NCBI GenBank assembly: GCA_046330935.1
Contig: JAXLRU010000002.1
Coordinates: forward strand, 434,001 to 498,000
Direction: 5' to 3'
Length of the DNA: 64,000 nt
DNA from: JAXLRU01 sp046330935
Lineage (GTDB): Bacteria; Actinomycetota; Actinomycetes; Actinomycetales; Kineosporiaceae
The notes beneath the pieces were generated by a model. That model had not been told where the DNA came from. It saw only the letters and a program-made list of their open reading frames with translations, and made no database searches. Made by a program: the position numbers and the translations under genes. This document shows, one piece after another, positions 9,431-19,029 of the stretch; the first letter of the stretch is position 1, and every line of letters starts with the position of its first letter.

Positions 9431-11002
9431 GTGCCCCAGCACCATCCCCGCCGCCGTCCGCTCGTCCCGCTCCTGGCCCTGAGCACCGCGCTCGCCGCGG
9501 TCGCCGCGGGCATCGCCGTCGCGCCCGCGGACGCCGCAGCGCCCGCGGCCGCCCGGCACCGGGCGACCGGCGTCAAGGGCCGCGTCCTGAGCGCCGACGA
9601 GGTCGCGCGCCTGCGCGTGCCCGTCACACCCCGCGAGGACCGCCGCGTCGGCCGCGTCTACCGGGGCCTGTCGCCGCGCACCTCCGGGCTCTGCGCCGGG
9701 CTGTTCCAGGCCGACGGCCTCACCCAGTGCACCCACGGGCCCGACGCGACGCCCGCCGGGATCACCGTCGACGACGTCAAGCCGCCCCTGCCCGCCGCGC
9801 CCCGGCTCGCCGGCGCTGCTGCCACCGCGGCGAGCGCGGTCGCGGCCGCCGCAGCGCCCTCGACAGCCGTGGTCTGCGACGGCGACGGCACCACCGGCAA
9901 GCGCACCCAGGTGCTCTACGTGTGGGCCTCGACGGACCGGCTCGGCCAGTACCGGGAGACCTTTCGAAGCCTCGCCGCCGGCGTCGACACGATCTACGAC
10001 GCGAGCGCCCAGGAGACCGGCGGACGGCGTCGGGTGCGGTTCGTCACGACCCCCGGCGCCTCGGGCACGTGCGTCGCGACCGTGACGGGCGTGCAGCTGA
10101 CCAGCGCCGCGATGTCGGACTTCAGCACGATGATCCGCGAGCTGCAGGCCAAGGGCTACTCCCGCACCGACCGCAAGTACCTGATCTTCGCCGACGCCCG
10201 CACCTACTGCGGGATCGGCAGCTTCAACGGCGACACGCGCAAGGGCGACGCCAACCGCAGCAACTCCGGCCCGTCCTACGCGCGCACCGACTCCAGCTGC
10301 TGGGACCCGGTGAGCGCCTCCCACGAACTCGGGCACAACCTCGGCGCCGTCAACAACAACGCGCCGAACACCTCACGGGGCGGGCACTGCGTCGACGAGT
10401 GGGACGTCATGTGCTACTCCGACTCCCCCTACTACCCCGCGATGGTCACCAAGTGCGCCGACCGCGCCCACGACGCGCGGCTGGACTGCAACCACGACGA
10501 CTACTACAACACCGCCCCCAAGGCGGGCAGCTACCTGGCGACCTACTACAACATCGCCGACAACCCGTTCCTGATCATGGGCGCCGGCGGCAGCACGCCC
10601 ACGAGCCCGGCGCCCACGACGTCGACGCCGGCCACCCCCACCACGACGACCAAGCCGGCCACCAGCGGACCGACCACGACGAGGCCGGCCGGCACCTGCG
10701 GGCTGCCCGAGACCTACACGGGCACGCTCACCCGCTCGGGGCGCTACGCGCTGCAGCCCAACGGCACGTCGTTCAAGGTCACGACGGCCCGCACCCTGAA
10801 GGCCTGCCTGCGCGGGCCCGCGGGCAGCGACTTCAACCTGCACCTGTACGCCTGGACGGGCCGCTCCTGGGTCCGCAAGGCCTCCGGGACGTCCACGTCG
10901 GCGTCGGAATCCCTGACCGTGCCCGTCTCCGCCGGGACGTACGTGTGGCAGGTGAGCGACGTTCGCGGCAGCGGCAGCTACACCCTGGAGCTCGCCCGCT
11001 GA
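9431..11002 (+). CDS. secreted zinc metalloprotease with C-terminal beta domain
   Basis: GTG 9431 is chosen because GGAGG lies six bases upstream and a signal peptide (LVPLLALSTALAAVAAGI) follows at once; the frame is open upstream to 9380. The protein has 523 residues. The zinc site HELGHNLG is at about 298-305, with a downstream Met-turn-like DVMCYSD and several cysteines (WDVMCYS, ARLDCNH) likely to form disulphides. A Thr/Pro/Ser linker near residue 400 leads to a roughly 100-residue C-terminal domain resembling bacterial pre-peptidase C-terminal domains. The HExxH plus Met-turn arrangement suggests a metzincin-like endopeptidase; substrate unknown. A strong hairpin follows 20 nt downstream. 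Confidence 0.8.
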   Translation: MPQHHPRRRPLVPLLALSTALAAVAAGIAVAPADAAAPAAARHRATGVKGRVLSADEVARLRVPVTPREDRRVGRVYRGLSPRTSGLCAGLFQADGLTQCTHGPDATPAGITVDDVKPPLPAAPRLAGAAATAASAVAAAAAPSTAVVCDGDGTTGKRTQVLYVWASTDRLGQYRETFRSLAAGVDTIYDASAQETGGRRRVRFVTTPGASGTCVATVTGVQLTSAAMSDFSTMIRELQAKGYSRTDRKYLIFADARTYCGIGSFNGDTRKGDANRSNSGPSYARTDSSCWDPVSASHELGHNLGAVNNNAPNTSRGGHCVDEWDVMCYSDSPYYPAMVTKCADRAHDARLDCNHDDYYNTAPKAGSYLATYYNIADNPFLIMGAGGSTPTSPAPTTSTPATPTTTTKPATSGPTTTRPAGTCGLPETYTGTLTRSGRYALQPNGTSFKVTTARTLKACLRGPAGSDFNLHLYAWTGRSWVRKASGTSTSASESLTVPVSAGTYVWQVSDVRGSGSYTLELAR

Positions 11003-11022
11003 CGGCGACCAGCACCGATCGA

Positions 11023-11056
11023 GGACGCTCCGCGCGGCATACCGCGCGGAGCGTCC
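11023..11056 (+). terminator. strong rho-independent-type hairpin
   Basis: A perfect 15-bp inverted repeat (arms 11023-11037 and 11042-11056) with the loop CATA lies 20 nt after the metalloprotease stop. It is G+C-rich and has no clear T-run. Confidence 0.75.
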
Positions 11057-11101
11057 CAGTCCCCTACCGGCCCGAGGCTCAGGTCGGCCCGAGCCGTCGC
11101 C

Positions 11102-12946
11102 AGCGCACGGGCGCCCACCAGCGCCTCGACGTGCTCGGCGCACTCGCGGGCCGTCCGCGACGCCCTGCGCCTGGCGGCCGTCACCGGCGCCGACGCCGAC
11201 ATCGCCGTCCTCGCGCGCGCCGCCGGCGTCGACGTCGCGGCCATGCTCGACCAGCTCGACCCCGCCCTCGCCACCGGGCTGTTGCTCGAGGACGGCGAGG
11301 GGCTGCGGGTGCGGTTCGGGCACGCGCTGACCCGCGAGACGCTGCTGTCGGAGCTCACGCCCGCGCGGCGGCGACGCCTGCACGCCCAGGTCGCCGCCGC
11401 CCTCACCGGCACCGCGGGCCCCGAGCTGGCCCACCACCTGCTCGAGGCCGTCCCGCTCGGCGACCCCGCACGGGCCGTGGAGGCCGCCCGGGCCCAGGCG
11501 CGGCTCGCGACGCGGCGGTTGGCCTACGACGAGGCCGCGCGCTGGTGCACGCGGGCCCTCGCCGTCCTCGCGCACCTGCCCGAGGCCGACCCGCATCGCC
11601 GTCACGAGCTGCTGCTCGCCCGCGCCGACGCGTCCTTCCACGCCGCGCAGGTGCCCTCCGCCCGGCGCGACCTCGTCGAGGCGATGCTCGCCGCCGGCGA
11701 CGACCTCGACGCGCTCGCCGAGGCGGCCGCCGCCCTGTCGGCGACCGGCGGGGTGTGGACGTGGGTCGACCTCGCCGAGGTGCCCCGCGAGACGCTCACC
11801 GCGTTCGACGAGGTGCTCGCGCGGCTGCGCGGGCACGACTCGGAGGCCGCGGTGCGCCTGCTCGGGCTGGTCGCGACGGGGCACTACTACGACCCCGACG
11901 CGCGGGAGCTCACCGACGCGCTCAGTACCGAGGCCGTCGCCATGGCCCGCCGCCTCGGCGACCCGCGGCTGCTCGCCGATGCGCTGCTCGACCGCGGCTT
12001 CGCCCTGCGGCTGCCCGACCACCCCGACCTGGTCGTGCAGCTCGCCGACGAGGTGCTCGCGCTGCCCGGGCTGACCGCCGTCCAGCGGATGATCGCCCAC
12101 GGTCGCCGCTACTACGGGCTGCTGCACCTCGGCGACCTCGTCGAGGCCGAGGCCGCGTGCCTGCGGGCCCGCGACCTCGCCGACGCCGAGCGACTGCGCG
12201 GCGCCCAGCTGCAGATGGCGTCGTTCCCGATCGGGATGGCCGCCGCCCGCGGCAGGTTCGACGAGGCCGAGGAGCTGTCGGCCCGCACCTGGCAGGTGGT
12301 GCACGCCAGCGAGATGCCGATCGCCTCGCTCGGACTGCTCGGCGTCGCCGCCGCGACCGCCCTGTACCGGGGTCGGATCCCCGAGCTGGTGCCCGCGCTG
12401 CGGGAGGCCGTCGCCCACACGCAGCTCAAGGCGATGTACCACGACCTCGCGATCGGCCTGGCCACCAGCGGCGACCACGGGGGGGCCGTGCAGTACTGGA
12501 GGGAGTCGCTGACCGCGCCGACCGCCCCCTGGATGGAGGTGATCGACGCCGCCGTCGAGACCGAGGTGCTCGAAGCCCTCGCGCCACCGTCGTCACCGCT
12601 CGCCGCCTCGGCCGAGGTGCGCGAGGCCCGGCAGCGGCTGCTCGCCGTCCTCGCGCCGCGGGCCGACGCCGTCGCCGCCGCCGGCACCGCCTTCGCGTGG
12701 TGCCCCGTCGCCGTGCCCCTCGGCGTCCTGCACCTGCGGCTCGGGCACCTGGCCGACGCCGAGGCACACCTGCGCGCCGGGCTCGCCCGCAGCCGCGGCT
12801 GGGGGACGCACGTGTGGACCGCCCGCGCCGCCCGCTACCTCGCCGACGTCCTCGACGCCCGCGCGCCCGGGTCGGCCGAGGGCGCCTCGCTGCGTGCCGA
12901 GGCGCACGAGCTCGCCGAGGCGCTGGGGATCGTCCTGCCCGGTTGA
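11102..12946 (+). pseudogene. 5'-truncated ATPase/TPR transcriptional regulator
   Basis: From ATG 11243 an uninterrupted frame encodes 567 residues, but the homology-like sequence starts earlier: upstream codons read AVRDALRLAAVTGADADIAV, the usual hinge of AfsR/LuxR-type regulators, with no ATG or GTG in frame before it. The frame is open back to the metalloprotease stop, through the terminator hairpin. The visible part is winged-helix-like (FGHALTRETLLSELTP) followed by TPR-like helices (EAARWCTRALAVL, AEAHLRAGLARSR). The N-terminal DNA-binding and ATP-binding portions expected for the family, several hundred residues, are missing. It is best read as a deletion relic, although translation from 11243 is possible. 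Confidence 0.6.
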
Positions 12947-12993
12947 CCCGATCAGCAGCGTCCCTTGCGCCCCCCTTCGCATGTCGCCGGTGA

Positions 12994-14799
12994 TCAGTCC
13001 TCGATGGCCGCGAGGGACTCCGCGAGGACGAAGTGGGCATTGCGGCCCCGAGGGCTGCCCGCCCCGCGCCGCACGACGCCCGACTCCTCCAGGGACGTGA
13101 GGATGATCCGGGCGTTCGCCTGGGTGAACCCGGTGATGTCCGCGAGATCCCCGGTCGACATACGGCCGACCTCGCTCATGTAGGCGACGACGAGCGGCCG
13201 AACACCCTTGCCGTCGGGGCGATGCCACCTGAACAGCCCCCGACGCTGGGCAGCGGCGAAGGCGCCAGGATCCGTTCTGGCCCTGACCACCACCCCCTCC
13301 CCCGGGATCGCCACGCGTTCGGAGAGCCACCGCACGAGGTCGGAGTCTCCGCCGAGCGAGCAGGAGCCCACCACTTCGAGGGCGTCCGATGCCTCGGCCA
13401 GCGGCACCTGGAGGAGTGCCGCGAGCGTTCGCGGCGTGACGAAGCCGTCCTTGAGCAGGGCATAGACAGCCAGAGCCACCCGCACGTCACCTCGACGCAC
13501 CGCGGGCTCGACCGCTGCGGTCACGGCAACCACCGCGGGCAAGGGGTCACCGCCTACGAGGCGCGTCCGGACCCTGGGCCCGGGCTCTTCGAGGATCTGA
13601 GGCGGCCGGTGCCCGAGCACGACCATCTCCCGGTACATGCGGTCGACCCCGATGCCCTGCCGCTCGACGAGGTGCATCGCACGCGCCAGGTCTGCCAGGG
13701 CGGGGTTGCGCGAGTATCGGGCCGACAGGACCGAGTCAGCGGTGATGCCACCCACGAACCCGCCTGGCGACACGACGTCCAGCGTGGCGTCGGACTCGAC
13801 CCACGTGACGGTGACGGGGTCCGCAGGCAGCCAGTCCCGGTGCACCACAGCGTTCAGCAGCGCCTCTCTCACCGCGGGCCAGGGGATCTGGCGGACGGGG
13901 TCCAGGGCCAGTCCTGCCGTCTGGGGAACGCGACGGTCGAGGACGTCGAGGCGCGACTCGACCTCTACCAACTGCTCGGCCAGGCTGGCCCCGCCGAGTT
14001 CGGGCGGGGTAACGGTGACCGACCCACCCGGCACGTCGATCGCGGCCAGCTCGATGAGGGTGCGGGGCGCCGGGCACACCATGAGAGCGCCCGCGGCGGT
14101 GAGACGACCGTCGGGCAGCAGCGCACCGAGCCGGGTGAGCAGGTCCCGATCGGGCAGGCTGCTGGCCTCCGCTTGACCTCCCCCGAGGAGGCGGCGAACG
14201 GCCCCGATCGCGCCAGGCGCCACGTCGGCGAGAGTACGAGTGCTCGGCGCCGCGAACGTGTCGGCTCCCTGGCGTCGGATCCGCTCGTTCCACCACTCGG
14301 AGCGGTCGACCGGCGCACACGTCGCGCCCACCCTCCAGCGCAGATGCCCGGCCGTGGTCGTCACCGGCTCTCGCGCCTCCGCCACCAGGACGACGAGGAC
14401 GGACGCACCCGCGACCTGCCGTACCTCGATGGCGGGCGCGACCTCGATCAGCTCGTGGATCCTCTGTCGGAGCCAGTCGCGGTCGGAGGCGGCACCGATG
14501 ACCTGCCCGTCGTCCGTGACACCGACGATGAGCGCTCCTCCGCCCGGAGTGTTGGCCAGACATGCGACCTCGTCGGCCAGCTGGGCGGCGACCGCCCTGC
14601 TCCGGGCCTCCCCCGGCTCGATGACGCCGCCGGGACCACGCCGGCCGGCCTCCTCCTTGAAGTCGACGCGTTCCACCTCGCAGGCGGCTGCCGACCTGCC
14701 CTCGGTGAGCAGTGCCAATGCACGGTCCACGAGGCCGAGGAGCCGCTGGCGGTCCTCCAGCACCTCACTGCCCGGCGTGACGGCCACACACCCTCCCAC
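12994..14799 (-). CDS. AlbA_2 / RecG-like ATP-binding regulator
   Basis: A 601-residue protein from GTG 14799; GTG 14787 has a well-spaced GGGAGGG and is an equally good start. The N-terminal region (about 45-170; VDFKEEAG, VACLANTPGGGALIVGV) is an AlbA_2 or Schlafen-like nucleic-acid-binding domain. The middle (about 290-390; VREALLNAVVHRDW, LDVVSPGGFVGGI, ERQGIGVDRMYREM) is the GHKL-like ATP-binding module found in RecG-like C-terminal proteins. The C-terminus contains two winged-helix-like stretches. Such proteins are usually annotated as putative transcriptional regulators and often sit in defence or mobile regions. The gene is isolated, divergent from the ABC transporter operon, and its targets are unknown. 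Confidence 0.75.
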   Translation of the reverse strand: MGGCVAVTPGSEVLEDRQRLLGLVDRALALLTEGRSAAACEVERVDFKEEAGRRGPGGVIEPGEARSRAVAAQLADEVACLANTPGGGALIVGVTDDGQVIGAASDRDWLRQRIHELIEVAPAIEVRQVAGASVLVVLVAEAREPVTTTAGHLRWRVGATCAPVDRSEWWNERIRRQGADTFAAPSTRTLADVAPGAIGAVRRLLGGGQAEASSLPDRDLLTRLGALLPDGRLTAAGALMVCPAPRTLIELAAIDVPGGSVTVTPPELGGASLAEQLVEVESRLDVLDRRVPQTAGLALDPVRQIPWPAVREALLNAVVHRDWLPADPVTVTWVESDATLDVVSPGGFVGGITADSVLSARYSRNPALADLARAMHLVERQGIGVDRMYREMVVLGHRPPQILEEPGPRVRTRLVGGDPLPAVVAVTAAVEPAVRRGDVRVALAVYALLKDGFVTPRTLAALLQVPLAEASDALEVVGSCSLGGDSDLVRWLSERVAIPGEGVVVRARTDPGAFAAAQRRGLFRWHRPDGKGVRPLVVAYMSEVGRMSTGDLADITGFTQANARIILTSLEESGVVRRGAGSPRGRNAHFVLAESLAAIED

Positions 14800-14960
14800 A
14801 GCTCTTGCTATTTCTCCCGAAGAAAAGCTAACAGCTCGGGGGTCGGGGCGGTCTCTCTTCGCATTCGACTCTCATGGCGAGCCACTGCTCCCCTCACGAA
14901 CGTCTCAGGTAGGGCCCGGACTCTCGAAGGCAGACGATCCCCTGCCCCCGGAGGCCCCCC

Positions 14961-15968
14961 GTGTCCCCCACCCTCGCGCCCGCCCCTGCCGCCACCGCCC
15001 TCGACAGCCCCGCCACGCCCGACGTCGCCGTCACGACCCGCGGGCTGACCAAGCGCTACGGCGCCCGGACGGTCGTCGACGCCCTCGACCTCGACATCCC
15101 CCTCGGCGTCGTCTCGGGGTTCGTCGGCCCCAACGGCGCCGGCAAGACGACGACGATCCGCATGCTGCTCGGGCTCGTCGCGCCCACCGAGGGCGGCGGC
15201 CACGTCCTCGGCCACGACCTGCGCCACCCGCCCGCCTACCTGCCCCAGGTGGGGTCGCTGATCGAGGGGCCCACGTTCACGCCGTCCCTGTCCGGGCGCG
15301 ACAACCTGCGGGTGCTCGCCCACGCGGGCGGGCTGCCCCCCGCCCGGGTCGGCGAGGTGCTCGAGCGGGTCGACCTGGCCGAGCGCGCCAAGGACCCGTT
15401 CCGCGCCTACAGCCTGGGCATGAAGCAGCGCCTCGGCATCGCGGCGGCCCTGCTGCCCCGGCCGCGGCTGATGGTGCTCGACGAGCCCACCAACGGGCTC
15501 GACCCCGCGGGCATCGCGCAGATCCGCGAGCTGCTCGACGGGCTGCGCGCCGACGGCATGACCGTGCTCGTCTCCAGCCACCTGCTCGCCGAGGTCGAGC
15601 AGGTCGCCGACCACCTCGTGATGATCCGCCAGGGGACGCTGCTGTTCCAGGGCCGGGTCGAGGAGCTGGTCGCGCGGCAGGCCCCCCACCTTGTCGTCGG
15701 CGCGGACACCCCGGACGACCTGCAGCTCGTCGCCGACATCGCCGCGGCGCTCGACTGGCCCGCCGACCAGGACGGCGACGGGCCGGCCGCCCTGCGGATC
15801 GAAGCACCCGCGGGGACGGACGCCGACGAGCTGGCCCGACGAGCCGCCGAGCTCAACCGCCGCGCCCACCAGGTCGGCGTCGTCCTCACCCGGCTCGAAC
15901 CCCGCCGTCCCACGCTCGAGGACGCCTTCTTCCGGATGACCGGCACCGCGTCCGGCGACGTCCGCTGA
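14961..15968 (+). CDS. ABC-2 type transporter ATP-binding subunit
   Basis: A 335-residue ATPase starting at GTG with GGAGG upstream. Walker A GPNGAGKTTT is at 56-65, the signature loop is the YSLGMKQRL variant usual in DrrA/CcmA-like exporters (about 149), Walker B LMVLDEPTNGLDP follows at about 170, and the H-loop is SSHLLAEVEQ. The C-terminal 90 residues resemble the accessory domain of multidrug or lantibiotic exporters. It is followed by its permease after 33 nt and then by a two-component system, a common arrangement for cell-envelope-stress or antibiotic-export modules. Confidence 0.9.
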   Translation: MSPTLAPAPAATALDSPATPDVAVTTRGLTKRYGARTVVDALDLDIPLGVVSGFVGPNGAGKTTTIRMLLGLVAPTEGGGHVLGHDLRHPPAYLPQVGSLIEGPTFTPSLSGRDNLRVLAHAGGLPPARVGEVLERVDLAERAKDPFRAYSLGMKQRLGIAAALLPRPRLMVLDEPTNGLDPAGIAQIRELLDGLRADGMTVLVSSHLLAEVEQVADHLVMIRQGTLLFQGRVEELVARQAPHLVVGADTPDDLQLVADIAAALDWPADQDGDGPAALRIEAPAGTDADELARRAAELNRRAHQVGVVLTRLEPRRPTLEDAFFRMTGTASGDVR

Positions 15969-16001
15969 CCCCCCCCTTCTCGTTCACCTCAGGAGCCGAT
16001 C

Positions 16002-16886
16002 ATGTCCGTCGTCACCGCCCCCGCACCCCGCCCGCAGGCCGCCGCCCCCGAGGCCGGCCCCTCCCGCCTCGCCCGGCTGCCCGTCGTCCGGTCCGCGCTC
16101 GCCGCCTGGACCACCCTGCGCCGTCCCGGCCTGCTCTGGGGGACGCTCGGCGCCTCGGCCGCCGTCGCGGGCCTGCTCACCACCGTGATCATGACCAACG
16201 TGACCGACGAGCCCGCCGTCACCCGGGGCCCCCGCCCGCCGGGGGCGGGGCTGACGACGTCGGCGTTGGAGGCCTCCGACGGCCTGACCCACGCGATCGG
16301 CGCGGCCAGCGGCGTCGTCGGGGTGATCGCGCTGTGCGTGGCCGCCGCCGCGATGGCCGCCCTGTTCTCCACCGGCACCCTGCGCAACCTCATCGTGCGG
16401 CAGCCGCACCGCGTCCGGCTCCTCGTCGGCACGCACCTGGCGATCGTCACGCTCTCGCTGGCGGCGGTGGCCGTCGCGGCGGTGGTGTCGATGGCGCTCA
16501 GCGCCGTGCTGGCGCCCGGCCAGGGCATCGACACCTCGGCGTGGTTCACGGCCGACGCGTGGGGCGAGACCGCCGTCGCGCTCGGGCAGGTGGCCCTCGC
16601 CGCGATCGGTTACGCGACGCTCGGCTCCGCGCTGGGGGCGATGCTGCGGGCGTCCGTGCCGGCCGTGGCCGTGTCGGTGGCGTGGCTGCTGCCGATCGAG
16701 AACATCCTCACCAACACCGTCGACGGCCTCGGCCGGTGGATGCCGGGCCAGCTGCTGACGGCGGTGGCCTCCGGCGGCAACGAGACGGCGTCCTTCGGGG
16801 CGGCGCTCGGCACGGTGTCGGCGTACATCGCGGTCGCGGTCGCTGCGGCGCTGTGGCTGTTCGCGCGGCGCGACATCCGGGCCTGA
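16002..16886 (+). CDS. ABC-2 family permease
   Basis: A 294-residue membrane protein with about six hydrophobic segments (LWGTLGASAAVAGLLTTVI, GVVGVIALCVAAAAMAAL, LAIVTLSLAAVAVAAVV and others) and a cytoplasmic coupling-type motif STGTLRNLIVRQPHR, typical of ABC-2 permeases. The ribosome site AGGAG precedes ATG by seven bases. It forms one transport unit with the upstream ATPase; the substrate cannot be deduced. Confidence 0.82.
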   Translation: MSVVTAPAPRPQAAAPEAGPSRLARLPVVRSALAAWTTLRRPGLLWGTLGASAAVAGLLTTVIMTNVTDEPAVTRGPRPPGAGLTTSALEASDGLTHAIGAASGVVGVIALCVAAAAMAALFSTGTLRNLIVRQPHRVRLLVGTHLAIVTLSLAAVAVAAVVSMALSAVLAPGQGIDTSAWFTADAWGETAVALGQVALAAIGYATLGSALGAMLRASVPAVAVSVAWLLPIENILTNTVDGLGRWMPGQLLTAVASGGNETASFGAALGTVSAYIAVAVAAALWLFARRDIRA

Positions 16887-16913
16887 GCGGGGCCGGCCGG
16901 GCAGGATGAGGTC

Positions 16914-17612
16914 ATGTTGGTGCTGGTCGTGGAGGACGACCCCGCGGTGCGCGCGAGCCTCGAGCGCAGCCTCGCCTTCGAGGGCTACGACGTGGTCGCG
17001 GTCGGCGACGGCGCCGCGGGGCTGGCCGCCGTCGCCGAGCACCGGCCCGACGCCGTCGTCCTCGACCTGGGCCTGCCCCGCCTCGACGGCGTCGAGGTGT
17101 GCCGGCGGCTGCGCGCCGCCGGGGACGCCGTCCCGGTGCTCATGCTGACGGCGCGCGCGGGCCTGGAGCAGCGCGTCGGCGGCCTGGACGCCGGGGCCGA
17201 CGACTACCTCGTGAAGCCGTTCGCGCTGGAGGAGCTGCTCGCCCGGCTGCGGGCGCTGCTGCGCCGGGCCGCGCCTGCCGCCGAGGACGGCCCCGTGCTC
17301 GTCGTCGACGACCTCCGGCTCGACCCCGGCGCCCGCGAGGCCACCCGCGGCGGGCGCGACCTCGGGCTCACCCGGCTGGAGTTCGACCTGCTGCAGCGGT
17401 TCATGCAGGCACCGCGCCGCGTGCTGACCAGGGCGTTCCTGCTCCGCGAGGTGTGGGGCATCGACTTCGACCCCGGCTCGAACACGCTCGAGGTGTACGT
17501 CGGGTACCTGCGGCGCAAGACGGAGGAGGGCGGGTCCCCGCGCGTCCTGCACACCGTGCGCGGGGTCGGGTACGTGCTGCGGCCCTCCTCCCCCTCACCG
17601 GAGCAGCGGTGA
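16914..17612 (+). CDS. OmpR/PhoB-family response regulator
   Basis: A 232-residue protein with a receiver domain (1-120) carrying the acidic pair D9/D10, phospho-acceptor D51 in VVLDLGLP, T79 and K101 in LVKPF, and a C-terminal winged helix (LTRLEFDLLQRF, VYVGYLRRK, RGVGYVLR). It starts 27 nt after the permease and its stop overlaps the GTG of the kinase by the sequence GTGA, so the four genes probably form one operon in which the pair controls the transporter. Confidence 0.93.
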   Translation: MLVLVVEDDPAVRASLERSLAFEGYDVVAVGDGAAGLAAVAEHRPDAVVLDLGLPRLDGVEVCRRLRAAGDAVPVLMLTARAGLEQRVGGLDAGADDYLVKPFALEELLARLRALLRRAAPAAEDGPVLVVDDLRLDPGAREATRGGRDLGLTRLEFDLLQRFMQAPRRVLTRAFLLREVWGIDFDPGSNTLEVYVGYLRRKTEEGGSPRVLHTVRGVGYVLRPSSPSPEQR

Positions 17613-19018
17613 GCCCCCGCCGCCGGCCGCCGCTGCGGGTGCGGCTGGGCCTGCTCACGGCGGCGGCGGTGTTCGGCTCGCTCACGGCCGCCTCGGGCGC
17701 GTCGTTCGGGTTCGCCCGGCACACGCTGCGGGCTCAGGTCGACGACTCGCTCACCGCGGGACCGGCCGCGATCGGGCTGGCGGCGGTGGAGGCCACGGGC
17801 GGCAGCCCCGCCGAGTTCTGCGCGCGGGTCAAGGCCCAGGGCGGCGCGGGGCTGCCCTCCCCGGGCACGACGGGGCTGGTCGTGGAGCTGCTCGGCCCCG
17901 ACGGCACGGCCTGCCGCCGGCCCGGGACCGCGCGGGTCGTCGAGGGCGCGCAGCTCGGCACGACGCTGCCGCCGGGCGTGCGGGTCGGGACGCCCGTGAT
18001 CGGCGACGGGCGCCTGGACGACGGGCACCGGGCCCGTGTGCTGACGGTCGCCCTGGCCGACGGCTGGCACCTCGTGGCTGCTGCCGACCTGAGCGACGAC
18101 GAGGAGTTCCTGCGCCGGCTGCGCGGCGTCACGTTCATGCTGTCCCTGGTCGGGGCGGGGGTGGCGCTCGTCCTGGGCATGGTCGTCGCGCGGGCGGGCC
18201 TGCGCCCCGTCGGGGTGCTCGCCGACGCCGCGGAGGAGATCGCGCGGACGCGACAGCTCGACGTCCGCATCGACCTGCCCCCCACCCGCGGGTCCGACGA
18301 GGTGAGCAGGCTCGCGGCGTCCTTCGACCGGATGACCGCCGCGCTGTCGGCGGCCCGGCGGCGCCAGGCCGCGCTCGTCGCCGACGCGGGGCACGAGCTG
18401 CGCACGCCCTTGACCAGCCTGCGCACGAACGTCGACCTGCTGGTGCGCAGCGAGCGGTCCGGGCGCGCGCTGCCGCCCGGGGCGCGCGAGTCGCTGCTCG
18501 ACGACCTCTCCGCGCAGGTCGAGGAGCTGACGGTGCTCGTGGGCGAGCTGACCGTGCTGGCCGGGGACGACGCCGTCGACCGGCCCCGCGGCCCCGTGCG
18601 ACTGGACGCCGTGGTCCGGGCGGCGGTGGACCGGGCGCTCCGGCGGGCGGGTGCGCGGCGGATCGACGTCGACGTGGCGCCGTGGACGGTGGACGACGCC
18701 GACGCCGTCGCGCTGGAACGGGCCGTCGTGAACGTGCTCGACAACGCCGTGAAGTTCTCCCCCGACGGTTCGCGGATCGGCGTCCGGCTCGTCGGCGGCG
18801 TGGTGACCGTGGACGACGAGGGGCCGGGGATCGCCGCCCCGGACCGGGAACGGGTGGCGGAGCGGTTCTGGCGCTCGGACGCCGCTCGCTCGCTGCCCGG
18901 CAGCGGGTTGGGGCTGTCGATCGTCGCCGAGACCCTCGACGCGCACGGCGGGCGGGTCGAGATCGGGGCCTCGCCGTCGGGTGGGGCTCGGGTCCGGCTG
19001 CACCTTCCGAGTCGGTGA
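17609..19018 (+). CDS. sensor histidine kinase (HAMP-HisKA-HATPase)
   Basis: The frame is open far upstream, but GTG 17609 overlaps the regulator stop and begins a basic segment followed by the first membrane helix, giving 469 residues. Helices near 12-35 and 174-198 bracket an extracytoplasmic sensor of about 135 residues with two cysteines. A HAMP domain follows, then the phosphorylation site DAGHELRTPLTS (His about 262), N-box NVLDNAVKFSP, G1 DDEGPGI and G2 GSGLGLSIV. It is the cognate kinase of the preceding OmpR-type regulator; the signal is unknown, plausibly linked to the exported compound. Confidence 0.92.
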   Translation: MSPRRRPPLRVRLGLLTAAAVFGSLTAASGASFGFARHTLRAQVDDSLTAGPAAIGLAAVEATGGSPAEFCARVKAQGGAGLPSPGTTGLVVELLGPDGTACRRPGTARVVEGAQLGTTLPPGVRVGTPVIGDGRLDDGHRARVLTVALADGWHLVAAADLSDDEEFLRRLRGVTFMLSLVGAGVALVLGMVVARAGLRPVGVLADAAEEIARTRQLDVRIDLPPTRGSDEVSRLAASFDRMTAALSAARRRQAALVADAGHELRTPLTSLRTNVDLLVRSERSGRALPPGARESLLDDLSAQVEELTVLVGELTVLAGDDAVDRPRGPVRLDAVVRAAVDRALRRAGARRIDVDVAPWTVDDADAVALERAVVNVLDNAVKFSPDGSRIGVRLVGGVVTVDDEGPGIAAPDRERVAERFWRSDAARSLPGSGLGLSIVAETLDAHGGRVEIGASPSGGARVRLHLPSR

Positions 19019-19029
19019 GGGGAATGGGT

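Noticed and set aside
11041..11160. A minus-strand gene end around the metalloprotease terminator
   Set aside because: The peptide looks somewhat protein-like, but the frame includes the hairpin and lacks a start context; kept only as a note on the deletion junction.
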